Source: Colwellia_A sp047621305
GTDB taxonomy: Bacteria; Pseudomonadota; Gammaproteobacteria; Enterobacterales; Alteromonadaceae
DNA length: 64,000 bases
Assembly: GCA_047621305.1 (NCBI GenBank)
Contig: JBLHNB010000001.1
Coordinates: 62,001 to 126,000 of the forward strand
Reading direction: 5' to 3'
The translations under genes and the position numbers were made by a program. The notes beneath the pieces are model-generated. The model saw nothing but the letters and a program-made list of their open reading frames with translations, ran no database searches and was not told the DNA's origin. Of the stretch, positions 54,218 through 61,945 are shown piece by piece; within the stretch, counting starts at the first letter, position 1, and every line of letters starts with the position of its first letter.

Positions 54218-54691
54218 GTGAAAGATAAAACCATCGGCGAACGGATACTATTCGCTAGAAATAAAGCAGGAATAAGTCAAGCAACACTAGCTTTAGCAAT
54301 CGGTGTTACTGCTCAAGCTATTGGAAGTGTTGAACGTGGCGAAAATGAATCCAAGAAATTACCTGATATAGCAGAAGCGCTTAATGTATCTTATCGTTTT
54401 TTAAAATACGGTGAAGACGCTGATTTTAACTCACCTCAAAGCAATCGAAGAGAAGTCAGTTCAAATTCGGCTACTTATGAAGAGATCCAGAGTGTTATTC
54501 CTGCGGCGCTTGATAGGACAATAGTAGCTATTAGCAAAAGGCTCGCAGCTACAGGTAATGGAAAAGTAGACGTAATTAAACATAGAGAAATAATAGCAAA
54601 AGTATTGTCTTACGCTGTTATCGGAGAATTATCTGATGATTATTCTGTGGTAATGAAGGGTATGGATTTATTATCAGAAATTAACGGGTAA
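54218..54691 (+). CDS. Xre-family (CI-like) repressor
   Basis: 157 residues with an N-terminal HTH (GERILFARNKAGISQATLAL and GVTAQAIGSVERGENESKKL) at residues 6-45. The remaining part is helical and lacks a clear LexA-like serine protease dyad. Start is GTG with GGTGAGA upstream. It is divergent from the lytic genes and is the probable lysogeny repressor. Confidence 0.88.
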   Translation: MKDKTIGERILFARNKAGISQATLALAIGVTAQAIGSVERGENESKKLPDIAEALNVSYRFLKYGEDADFNSPQSNRREVSSNSATYEEIQSVIPAALDRTIVAISKRLAATGNGKVDVIKHREIIAKVLSYAVIGELSDDYSVVMKGMDLLSEING

Positions 54692-54697
54692 GGACTA

Positions 54698-55015
54698 TTA
54701 CCCGTTTAGTGCATTAAGGTTTTTTGCTCTCGCTAGGAGCTTATCTCTTTCGCGAGCATTGGCAACAAGTTCAAAGTCCAACTCTTCCCCACCAAATATG
54801 ATTTTATCATCTAACTCTTTAGCCGCACTGAGATTTGACACGCACTCATTTAGCAATCGTCTAGCACCAAAGTCTCTATAAACAACGCCTTCATCCGTTT
54901 TTATTTTGATTAGCTGTATATTTTCAACGATTGGCTCGCTGACTATACCTTTGTGCCATCCGTAAATCTTCCAGCAAAAAAAAGCGATTATTGTCGCAGA
55001 TAAAATCTCAGGCAT
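54698..55015 (-). CDS. Small membrane-anchored accessory protein
   Basis: 105 residues. An N-terminal span (EILSATIIAFFCWKIYGW) is followed by a soluble part rich in Glu/Asp/Lys. It overlaps the multi-span gene by 8 bases. The stop is 7 bases from the repressor stop (convergent). No family recognised. Confidence 0.7.
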   Translation of the reverse strand: MPEILSATIIAFFCWKIYGWHKGIVSEPIVENIQLIKIKTDEGVVYRDFGARRLLNECVSNLSAAKELDDKIIFGGEELDFELVANARERDKLLARAKNLNALNG

Positions 55016-55550
55016 TCCTCACCCCCTCCTTTTGGTTTAACCATGCTTTTATTGTTAAGTATATTGTGATTATTACGGTGCTGATATTAATTGTTGGTAT
55101 TGCATGTTTATAGATAAACTCAACAATCACCTCAAAATCCGTAAAGTTCAAGTCAGGATTACTACTTAAATGCATTCTTACATAGTACTTAACAAGTAAA
55201 ATCGTTGCATGCACTGCAAAGGCAAAGCTCACTGCTTTTGCAGTGGTCGATGGTGCAGTCTTTAATGCTTTATGCATATTGAGAAGTAGGTAAACACCTG
55301 CACCCTCAAGTGCCGCAAAGGATAAGTAATAAGTGTGCCGCATCAGCACCTTATCCCACACACCAAACTTACTTTCCAAATAAAAGGCAAGCCATTGCAT
55401 CATACCATTTAGCACACATAAAACAGTTAGTGATATTAAAATACTCTTATCGCTCACCCTTGCTATTAATGCAGCTAACAACACAAGGAAGTTAGCTGCA
55501 ACAACAAGGCTACCGATTTCTACCAGCAATTCGCTGTAAACGCTATACAT
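55008..55550 (-). CDS. Multi-span membrane protein of the accessory operon
   Basis: 180 residues from the ATG at 55550, directly after the previous stop (TAGTATG). About five membrane spans are visible, e.g. ELLVEIGSLVVAANFLVLLA, ILISLTVLCVLNGMMQWLAF and INISTVIITIYLTIKAWL. A longer frame starting at 55703 runs through the previous gene and is rejected. It may be the immunity, exclusion or transport partner of the small upstream protein. Confidence 0.75.
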   Translation of the reverse strand: MYSVYSELLVEIGSLVVAANFLVLLAALIARVSDKSILISLTVLCVLNGMMQWLAFYLESKFGVWDKVLMRHTYYLSFAALEGAGVYLLLNMHKALKTAPSTTAKAVSFAFAVHATILLVKYYVRMHLSSNPDLNFTDFEVIVEFIYKHAIPTINISTVIITIYLTIKAWLNQKEGVRNA

Positions 55551-55551
55551 A

Positions 55552-55827
55552 CTATTCTGACGGGGGGTTGTTGCCGTTTCCGCCAGTGTATGCTTGGGTT
55601 GGGGGGTTGTTGCCGTTGCCGCCAGTATACTGAATTTCGACAGCGCCTTCCTTTTTGCTTGTTGTTGTACTACCACCCAGTTTTTGAAGCTCCATCGCCT
55701 CATTCGACAAAGTAACAGTGTCAGGTGCTTTTCTGGCTATCTCATTGTTTTCTTGAGCTTCTTTTTTTTGGGCACCAGTTAGGTTTAATGCCACTTTTGC
55801 ACTTCCGTTATTCACTACTACTTCCAT
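55552..55827 (-). CDS. Small protein with C-terminal GGNGNNPP repeats
   Basis: 91 residues from the ATG at 55827, which has AAGGTG seven bases upstream. The middle reads KAPDTVTLSNEAMELQKLGG, and the C-terminus has two copies of YTGGNGNNPP. There is no signal peptide. The paired repeat and the following membrane protein suggest a secreted or processed peptide system, but this is speculative. Confidence 0.72.
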   Translation of the reverse strand: MEVVVNNGSAKVALNLTGAQKKEAQENNEIARKAPDTVTLSNEAMELQKLGGSTTTSKKEGAVEIQYTGGNGNNPPTQAYTGGNGNNPPSE

Positions 55828-55947
55828 TTTTTTCACCTTTTGATTCGCAAGCAATTTATATGTATTTGATGTACCTGTCAACTTAGTAACAACTTATTAA
55901 CACCAAACAAGCCAGAGCCACTTAATTTAATTCTCGACAATAAACAA

Positions 55948-55975
55948 ATTATCTTGTTATATATTTGACCGACAA
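55948..55975 (-). promoter_or_regulatory. Possible promoter of the accessory operon
   Basis: On the minus strand TTGTCG, a 16-base spacer and GATAAT resemble a sigma-70 promoter. It lies about 120 bases before the 91-residue gene. Confidence 0.35.
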
Positions 55976-56019
55976 AAAGAATACTTGTAGAGTTACGCCA
56001 TTGCAACAAGTTTTATTAC

Positions 56020-56289
56020 ATGGATTTCGTCATGAACACAGATTTTATACAAACAACAAGCAACGAACTAATTAAGCGCTATGGCGTTGTATTGAGCTTA
56101 GATGAGCTTGCTGAAGCTTTAAAAATGCCTGTAAGAATAGTTAGAAGTAGATTAAAAAGAGGGGTGATGTCGATTAATTACCAGAAAGAAGGCACTGTTT
56201 TTATGATTCCCGCGATAGAAGTCGCTAATTACCTCCATTATCCAAAAATGAGACTTGAACGTGAAAAAAAGAACTTTATTTTTGGTTGA
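56020..56289 (+). CDS. Small HTH protein (possible excisionase/regulator)
   Basis: 89 residues, or 85 from the second ATG at 56032. A helix-turn-helix is suggested by LSLDELAEALKMPVRIVRSR followed by LKRGV. It overlaps the end of the integrase gene by 14 bases in convergent orientation. The position beside int fits an excisionase, but AlpA-like regulation is also possible. Confidence 0.72.
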   Translation: MDFVMNTDFIQTTSNELIKRYGVVLSLDELAEALKMPVRIVRSRLKRGVMSINYQKEGTVFMIPAIEVANYLHYPKMRLEREKKNFIFG

Positions 56290-57343
56290 GTAAATCAACT
56301 AATTTCAAAGGATTTAACTGTGTATACCTTTTTAATGATTCCCAATCTGTATGGCCTGTAATGGCCGCCACTTGTTCAATTGATAAACCTTTTTCAAACA
56401 ATCTACTTGTAGCTTCGTGCCGCATATCATGCAATCGCAAATCATCAAAGCCCAACTCATCAGCTAAGCGCGTCCAACCCTGAGTTAGACTATCAACATC
56501 AGCACAACCAAAAATCAACGCCGCTTTATTTTCCGGCGCTATAACTTGATACAACTCAATAGCTCTATCAGACAAAGGAATAATACGCCCTATTTTCAAT
56601 CCTGACGCTTGTAAATGTTTATCAATTTTAGTTTTACCAATCGACAATAATTTATTTTCAAGATTGATATCATTACCCGTTAGCCGTGATAATTCCCCGC
56701 GCCGCATAGCGGTCTCAATTGCAAATAATGCAATCGTCGCGTATTTCTTTTTACAGCTACACAATATTTTATACTCATCCCCTTCTAGCCGCCTTGTACG
56801 CTTCACAGGTACACGTTTAACTGTTCGGTTTTTCTTGTCAAAGATTTTTACGGCTTTTTTGACCACAACATAATCAACGTCATACTCCAAATCAAATACA
56901 GCGGTTTCAAGTACTGCGGTAATATCTTGCATATCCCGCTTTACCGTATCCCACGCGACACCATCCGACAACATTCGCTTAGCAATATAATCCGCTATTA
57001 CTTTCGGAGTCATTTCAGCCAAAGTGTAACCTTGAAATATTATTTTTAACCGAGCAAGTTCATTAAATTTTTTACGTTTCTTTTTATCACTAATATCAAC
57101 CGCGCTACTTTCTGTGATTTTTAAAACAGAGACTTGATGATGTTTAAGTATGTCGTTAAACAATATTTGTGATGAAGGTAGTGATTTGATTTGCTGACCG
57201 AGTGAAATTTTAGCTTCCTCTTTTCTCACCCATGCTTTTGCTTCTTTTTGTGTATCAAACGTTTTCGACAGACTATTTTTATCTAAATGTTTACTGCGAA
57301 TTGTTGCACGCGTTTTACCGTTTCTAGTCTGATATGTTGCCAT
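56276..57343 (-). CDS. int: Tyrosine recombinase integrase
   Basis: 355 residues. Catalytic residues are visible: Arg in ETAMRRGELSRL, the HDMRHEATS box (HxxR), the later GHTDWE histidine and the KRYTQL tyrosine. The N-terminal region has an AP2-like DNA-binding domain (TRNGKTRATIRSKHLDKNSL). It lies 94 bases from attR, the usual arrangement. Confidence 0.96.
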   Translation of the reverse strand: MATYQTRNGKTRATIRSKHLDKNSLSKTFDTQKEAKAWVRKEEAKISLGQQIKSLPSSQILFNDILKHHQVSVLKITESSAVDISDKKKRKKFNELARLKIIFQGYTLAEMTPKVIADYIAKRMLSDGVAWDTVKRDMQDITAVLETAVFDLEYDVDYVVVKKAVKIFDKKNRTVKRVPVKRTRRLEGDEYKILCSCKKKYATIALFAIETAMRRGELSRLTGNDINLENKLLSIGKTKIDKHLQASGLKIGRIIPLSDRAIELYQVIAPENKAALIFGCADVDSLTQGWTRLADELGFDDLRLHDMRHEATSRLFEKGLSIEQVAAITGHTDWESLKRYTQLNPLKLVDLLNQK

Positions 57344-57373
57344 TTTAACCCATATTTAATACGCTATTTTTTC

Positions 57374-57395
57374 GAAAGTGTACCAAATTCGCACC
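57374..57395 (+). repeat. Tandem degenerate 11-bp repeat near attR
   Basis: GAAAGTGTACC and AAATTCGCACC in tandem, followed by AAAC, resemble the exact pair at 40824-40845. They lie between int and attR. Confidence 0.5.
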
Positions 57396-57436
57396 AAACG
57401 TCAATACAGACCTTTAAACGCGGGTTTTGATTTTCT

Positions 57437-57484
57437 CCCTCCTAAGGGGCAGGTCGCGCGTTCGAATCGCGCCGAGGCCGCCAT
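57437..57484 (+). repeat. attR (48-bp core repeat)
   Basis: An exact copy of 40680-40727, representing the displaced 3' half of the tRNA-Arg gene. Confidence 0.97.
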
Positions 57485-57709
57485 ACAAATCAACAAAATA
57501 AAAATAAATCAAACGTTATATTTAATCACTTCGTATCCAATGACGTCATAAGTGAGGATGGGGATATCCAAGGAATAATACGATGTTTAGTACCACACTA
57601 CTAAGTGCAGCCTTTACTAACTTAGTTTTTTATTTAAAAGCGTAAATAATAAAAACTAAAATGTATTTTTATACGTATATAACTGAATACCTACTAAGGA
57701 GTCATTAAA

Positions 57710-57880
57710 ATGTTTTCGATATTTAAGAAAAACCCAGTAAAAAAATTAAATAAACTTTATGAAGCTAAACTTGAACAAGCGATGTTCGCACAAAGAAACG
57801 GGGATATAAAATCCTATGCAATGATCACTGCTGAAGCTGAAGAAATAGCAATAAAAATACGAGCGTTAGAAAAAATATAA
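57710..57880 (+). CDS. DUF6435 family protein (56 residues)
   Basis: MFSIFKKNPVKKLNKLYEAK, AQRNGDIKSYAMITAEAEEI and an AAGGAG ribosome-binding site identify a small conserved DUF6435-type protein of marine bacteria. No function known. It is the first host gene after attR. Confidence 0.85.
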   Translation: MFSIFKKNPVKKLNKLYEAKLEQAMFAQRNGDIKSYAMITAEAEEIAIKIRALEKI

Positions 57881-57950
57881 CGTTATAAATACCGATTAAA
57901 ATAAGTAGCTAATCATTATAAAGCGGTCTAAACATTCAATACCGACATTG

Positions 57951-57966
57951 CTCACACGTATGTGAG
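57951..57966 (+). terminator. Weak hairpin after the DUF6435 gene
   Basis: CTCACA and TGTGAG form a 6-bp stem; a TTTTTG run follows about ten bases later. The T-tract is not adjacent, so this is uncertain. Confidence 0.35.
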
Positions 57967-58082
57967 TACTTAGTTTTTGTCTGGAACTAAAACGCTGTAC
58001 TTTCAATACCAAAGTGCATATTTAAATTTATATCTTTATTAGTTAACGCTTCGGAATCGAAATTTAACACGTTTCACTCTAA

Positions 58083-58289
58083 TTAACTTTCGCTGCGGTA
58101 TTGTAAAATCAAATGAATAATTTCATGTTCACTACCTGATGAGCTAAGTGCTTCATTCAGTGTTGGCCTTTGTGGTAAACGAATATTAAATTTATCCCTC
58201 AATAGCTTAATAATCTGTTCATCTGAGTTAGGGTCTACGTCTTTCCCAGAAAAAATACATATCCGTTGCAGGATAAAGTCTTTGTTCAT
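58083..58289 (-). CDS. Hypothetical protein (68 residues)
   Basis: It starts 22 bases after the decayed monooxygenase gene on the same strand. Sequence features: FILQRICIFSGKDVDPNSDE, PQRPTLNEALSSSGSEHEII. No family recognised. Probably co-transcribed with the monooxygenase remnant. Confidence 0.6.
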   Translation of the reverse strand: MNKDFILQRICIFSGKDVDPNSDEQIIKLLRDKFNIRLPQRPTLNEALSSSGSEHEIIHLILQYRSES

Positions 58290-58311
58290 AATAAATAATT
58301 GTCCAATGATT

Positions 58312-58613
58312 TTATGTTGTAGTAATAACTACTCGGTGTTTTTCCATTACAGGTTTACCTGCAAAAGCTGCTTTTGGTAAAGGGTTCTGATGCGCTACTT
58401 TAAAGTTTTTACTTTTAATCCATTCGTTAAAAGCGCTTTCGTATGCCAACTCGTTAATACAATATAGGGTGCATCTTCACTGATAGGTTTTAATATTTGC
58501 ATCGATACAAAGCCTGGTTGTTTATCTATTTCACCGACTCTCTTTCGAAAACGATTTTCAAATTCACTTTGCCACTCTAACGTTACTGGGATGCGATTTG
58601 CCACTATAAACAT
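58312..58613 (-). pseudogene. Antibiotic biosynthesis monooxygenase (ABM)-domain protein, frameshifted
   Basis: The first ~57 residues (MFIVANRIPVTLEWQSEFEN ... IVLTSWH) match the ABM/heme-degrading monooxygenase dimeric ferredoxin-like fold. After SWH the frame shifts by one base at about 58441-58442. In the other frame the expected continuation is present: ESAFNEWIKSKNFKVAHQNP, ending at TAA 58312-58314. One missing base explains it. It could be a real mutation or a sequencing error. Confidence 0.85.
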
Positions 58614-58909
58614 AGCGTCTTTTTTAAATGAACACGGCTAAATTAATGTAATTACTTTGGTGCAGCTGATTAAAAATTTAGGCATTCGATATTTAATCGA
58701 TTATTTTTAACGTCTTATCAGAGTGTAAATAGGCAATTTCAATAAAGATAATAATACGACTAAATATATCTGTAAAATTAAATTTCATCTCGATAACATT
58801 CAAATTAAAGGAAAATAATATAGCTGATGAATATATTAAGCAGGAAATTAAAGCCTATTGTTGATATTAAATAATTTACCATCAAGGTAAATCAAGCAAT
58901 CAGTATAGT

Positions 58910-59155
58910 TTACTCTTGATTTAAACCAAGCTTTCTTTGTTTTACTTTAGTTAAGCCCAAAGGAACTATGCAGAGACTCTCAGATATAATACTGTAATTT
59001 CTCATCATTTTCTATTGAATACGCCATTTTATGTATCCATTTCATGCCTCTATTTTCAAAATATGGCGCTGGTTGTACCCCGTACATTCGCTTAAAAAAT
59101 AAAAATTAAGATCTGATGTTTTAAAGGTAAAGCGGGGGTCACTTTGTCCATAGCC
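58910..59155 (-). pseudogene. MmcQ/YjbR-like protein remnant, frameshifted and 5'-truncated
   Basis: Three consecutive pieces in different frames fit the C-terminal half of the MmcQ/YjbR family: RFTFKTSDLNFYFL (about 59100-59145), then KRMYGVQPAPYFENRGMKWI to LQYYI, then ISESLCIVPLGLTKVKQ to LGLNQE and TAA at 58910-58912. At least two one-base shifts are needed. The N-terminal half is missing, apparently replaced by the repeat at 59156-59330. The family name comes from memory of the APYF...GMKWI pattern. Confidence 0.65.
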
Positions 59156-59330
59156 ATCTATACCCGCACTTATTGAAGATGCAGGTTTTGATCAGTCTAA
59201 AAACCTCATCTACTGCGTTGCATTCAATCCTAATAACCCGCTATTACTCAATCATGCATCTTGTCGCTAAAACTTTTAGCCATGTTCAAAATCACGCACC
59301 TTCAATGACCACGGGGATATAGCAAAAACT
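59156..59330 (-). repeat. Diverged copy of the dispersed repeat family
   Basis: Its minus strand contains ATTGAGTAATAGCGGGTTAT and GGATTGAATGCAACGCAG, related to ATGAGCAATAGTAGGCTATT and GGGATTGAAAGCAACGCAG in the 61687-61850 element. I estimate about three quarters identity over ~54 bases. Ends are not clear. Confidence 0.55.
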
Positions 59331-59345
59331 GATTAAATAGACCAT

Positions 59346-60104
59346 TTAACTCATAACATGCCAACGTTCAATGACGTTTGAGAAATCAATACCTATCGTA
59401 TTATCGCTACCATTGTTTTTAGTTAACAACATATCTTTACTTGGCAACGGTTGTTGGCTCAATACCAAAATAACATTTTTGTAATGCTCAAACTCAATCA
59501 ACACAATATGACCAAAATAAACTTTTATTTTGGTCATTATTTCCACCATATGTTGCTCGTCAATGGCGAATAAATTAATAAAAACCACACTTGAGTTGAT
59601 GCAGCTTTTTTGTAAGTTTTGATAGAATATTTCATCTTGCAAACAAGCTGGATTTTCTTGATTAGCAAAGATATCACATAAAATAACATCCACTTTTTTA
59701 TGATCCCGTTGTAGGTACACCTCAGCAGACTCAATATGAATAGATAATTTTTGGGGTAATGAAAAATAATTTTTAGCCGCAGTAATAACGAGTGTATTAA
59801 CCTCAACAGTTTGCAGTGATATTTCGGTATTTGAATGAAAGTAACGTTCAAAAGAACCTCCGCCTAGGCCTAAATTCAGCACGACTAATGGCGATTTTTT
59901 CCATAATAAAAAACTCAACATTGCTTGTGGAACGGGCAGTTGTATTTTTTCAGGTTGTGTTAAATCAATAATCGACTGAATTGCATCGTCGCCAAAATGA
60001 AACCAACGGTAATGTTCCAATTCACGTATTTCAAGATAAGTGCCGTCAACCTCAGCGCTATAAACAAGTTCACCGCTGTTTCGATTAAGCTTTAATAAAT
60101 CCAT
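59346..60104 (-). CDS. Spermidine synthase-like SAM-binding protein
   Basis: About 252 residues from the ATG at 60104 (a GTG at 60155 is possible). The Rossmann motif VVLNLGLGGGSFERYFH is followed by LQTVEVNTLVITAAKNYFSL and KVDVILCDIFANQ, typical of the polyamine-synthase fold. Members of this branch are often not true spermidine synthases. It stands alone, in no obvious operon. Confidence 0.8.
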   Translation of the reverse strand: MDLLKLNRNSGELVYSAEVDGTYLEIRELEHYRWFHFGDDAIQSIIDLTQPEKIQLPVPQAMLSFLLWKKSPLVVLNLGLGGGSFERYFHSNTEISLQTVEVNTLVITAAKNYFSLPQKLSIHIESAEVYLQRDHKKVDVILCDIFANQENPACLQDEIFYQNLQKSCINSSVVFINLFAIDEQHMVEIMTKIKVYFGHIVLIEFEHYKNVILVLSQQPLPSKDMLLTKNNGSDNTIGIDFSNVIERWHVMS

Positions 60105-60307
60105 ACAGTTACAATTAGTTAAAAGGTTACTTTTTGGGAAGCCATAGTTAAACACATATCAAGGTGTTCTAGCAAAGCACAAAAAAAACGCCCTAAAAAA
60201 ACATCAATGCTTTTCACCAATTCCAGCTAAAATAACACCGATGGAATTTTCATTCGTAAACTCAATAACAGCACTAATTAAGCCATTTATTTAAAAAACT
60301 TGTCCAT

Positions 60308-60511
60308 TTATTTATGTTTAGAAGTATAAACTTGATAACTTTCAATGATTTTACATTGATAAAATATAAAAGTAGATAGCCAAACCCACAAGGTCAACGA
60401 CAAAACATAGGCCCAAGTATAATCAAGAAATAAACCAAGTAGAGCGAAGCAATAAATAAATGTACGGTTAAAATTCAATAACTGACAGCGTTGTTTTTTA
60501 GTTGTCATCAT
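60308..60511 (-). CDS. Small two-span membrane protein
   Basis: 67 residues with spans YCFALLGLFLDYTWAYVLSL and LWVWLSTFIFYQCK. It starts with a basic MMTTKKQR. No family recognised; a real but unassigned host protein is likely. Confidence 0.55.
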   Translation of the reverse strand: MMTTKKQRCQLLNFNRTFIYCFALLGLFLDYTWAYVLSLTLWVWLSTFIFYQCKIIESYQVYTSKHK

Positions 60512-60682
60512 AATCGCCTAACAGAACAAATCACTAATAAAATTCATACATATACTATGCCAACAACATCACAATTACCGTAACTTAGCCCAATGCTATA
60601 GGTAGTCATATATACTCAACAGCAACGTTGATTTGAATATCAACACTCTGCCCCCATCTTATTTAAATGTAATTAATTTGTG

Positions 60683-61624
60683 ATGAAGATATTGATTTTG
60701 AAAAAACTCCGTATTGCCCTTATCGGCTTAGGTGACATCGCCCAAAAAGCTTATTTACCTATTATTGCTAATCATCAAGAAATACAGCCGATTCTCTGTA
60801 CCCGTAACGCAGCAACACTGGCAAATTTACAGCGCCAATATCGTATTGATGAGGGCTATAAAACAATCGCTGAACTTATTGCAACTCAGCCCGATGCGGT
60901 GATGATTCATTCAGCAACCGCTAGCCACTTTCAAATAGCTAAACAGTGCCTTGAAGCAGGCATCGCAACTTTTGTCGATAAACCGCTCAGCTATTCGCTA
61001 GCAGAATGCGAAATACTTATTTCATTAGCTCGTGACAAAGACTTACCTTTATATATTGGCTTTAACCGCCGCTTTGCCCCCTTAATTACGCCACTTTCTG
61101 AACGAGCGTTTACTCATGTGCGTTGGCAAAAAAATCGTGTAGCATTGCCAGCGCTTGCTCGAGAGTTTATTTATGACGACTATATTCATGTACTTGATGG
61201 TTTATTATTTTTATCCGGTTGTAAGTCCTTTGAAAAAATAGAAAATATAAACGTTCATGCGATCACTCAAGATAATTTATTGTGCTCTTTACACAGTAAT
61301 TTCACCATTAACGGCACTTTATTTGAAGGTTCAATGAATCGTATCAGTGGTCACACCGAAGAACGCGTTGAAGTATTTCTTAGTGATGAAAAAGTTCAAA
61401 TCGAAAGTTTAACCAAAGGCGAACATTACCAATCAGGTACGTTAACCCTTTTAGGATTTAATGATTGGCAAAGCCATCTTTATACCCGTGGATTTATCGA
61501 TATGATTGATAACTGGCTAGATGATATAAAATCGGGTCTAAGCAATGATAGTCGCTTAAGAGAAATACAAATGAGTCATCAACTGTGTGAGCATATGATG
61601 ACAGAAATATTAGCTCAAAAATAA
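60683..61624 (+). CDS. Gfo/Idh/MocA family oxidoreductase
   Basis: 313 residues. N-terminal NAD(P)-binding motif RIALIGLGDIAQKAYLPII and the FVDKPLSYSLAECEIL segment (EKP-like lysine as DKP) are typical; a C-terminal alpha/beta domain follows. The ATG at 60683 follows a GTG at 60680. The substrate is probably a sugar or inositol derivative. Confidence 0.9.
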   Translation: MKILILKKLRIALIGLGDIAQKAYLPIIANHQEIQPILCTRNAATLANLQRQYRIDEGYKTIAELIATQPDAVMIHSATASHFQIAKQCLEAGIATFVDKPLSYSLAECEILISLARDKDLPLYIGFNRRFAPLITPLSERAFTHVRWQKNRVALPALAREFIYDDYIHVLDGLLFLSGCKSFEKIENINVHAITQDNLLCSLHSNFTINGTLFEGSMNRISGHTEERVEVFLSDEKVQIESLTKGEHYQSGTLTLLGFNDWQSHLYTRGFIDMIDNWLDDIKSGLSNDSRLREIQMSHQLCEHMMTEILAQK

Positions 61625-61945
61625 TACTTTAAACTTAGTACTGTAAAGATAATCACCAAAAAACATAATATTATAGAGTGAACAAGTAATACCAATTGAA
61701 TTAAAGTAGTGAGCAATTATAAGCGAGGGTAAATATTTAATAACAAGGCGCTTGAATGAGCAATAGTAGGCTATTGGGATTGAAAGCAACGCAGGTATAG
61801 AATATTTATAACGCCTTAGAATGATCGATTCATTATTTCAATTGGTATAACACTTTGCATCGTTTATTTTAAACAGTAATCGAGCAAAAAAGGTAGCGTA
61901 TAATCACAACAAAACAAACAGTTTTTGTTGTGATTATTAATGAGG
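61625..61945. other. Intergenic region holding the MITE-like repeat
   Basis: The 321-bp convergent gap is filled mostly by the repeat at 61687-61850; no clear terminators were found, though AACAAAACAAAC/GTTTTTGTTGTGATTATT around 61905-61935 may form a weak hairpin (ATCACAACAAAA against TTTTGTTGTGAT). Confidence 0.55.
61687..61850. repeat. MITE-like dispersed repeat with terminal inverted repeats
   Basis: Left end TAATACCAATTGAA and right end TTCAATTGGTATAA match as inverted repeats at 13 of 14 positions. The 164-bp interior has no coding capacity. A diverged copy lies at 59156-59330. This type is abundant in Colwellia from memory. Confidence 0.85.

Larger units (their letters stand above)
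40680..57484 (-). mobile_element. Corticovirus-like (tailless, double jelly-roll type) prophage
   Basis: A 16.8-kb element bounded by 48-bp exact direct repeats, the left inside tRNA-Arg(CCT). Reading from the right: integrase, small HTH gene, accessory operon, Xre repressor, then a leftward lytic module of about 25 tightly overlapping genes (HUH Rep, packaging ATPase, major capsid protein, many single-span membrane proteins, spike-like proteins, lytic enzyme, DUF1353, spanin-like pair). No large terminase, portal, tape-measure, sheath or tail gene is present. This layout matches marine PM2 and its prophage relatives; the integrase makes it temperate. The family assignment rests on pattern recall, not a search. 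Confidence 0.88.
58614..59345. other. Region of gene decay (732 bp) with one gene remnant and a repeat
   Basis: No intact gene is visible. It includes a YjbR/MmcQ-like pseudogene (58910-59155) and a diverged dispersed repeat (59156-59330). The part at 58620-58900 shows only a small TTTACC/GGTAAA hairpin. Confidence 0.6.

Noticed and set aside
55551..55703. N-terminal extension of the multi-span protein
   Set aside because: It overlaps the GGNGNNPP-repeat gene; the ATG at 55550 directly follows that gene's stop.
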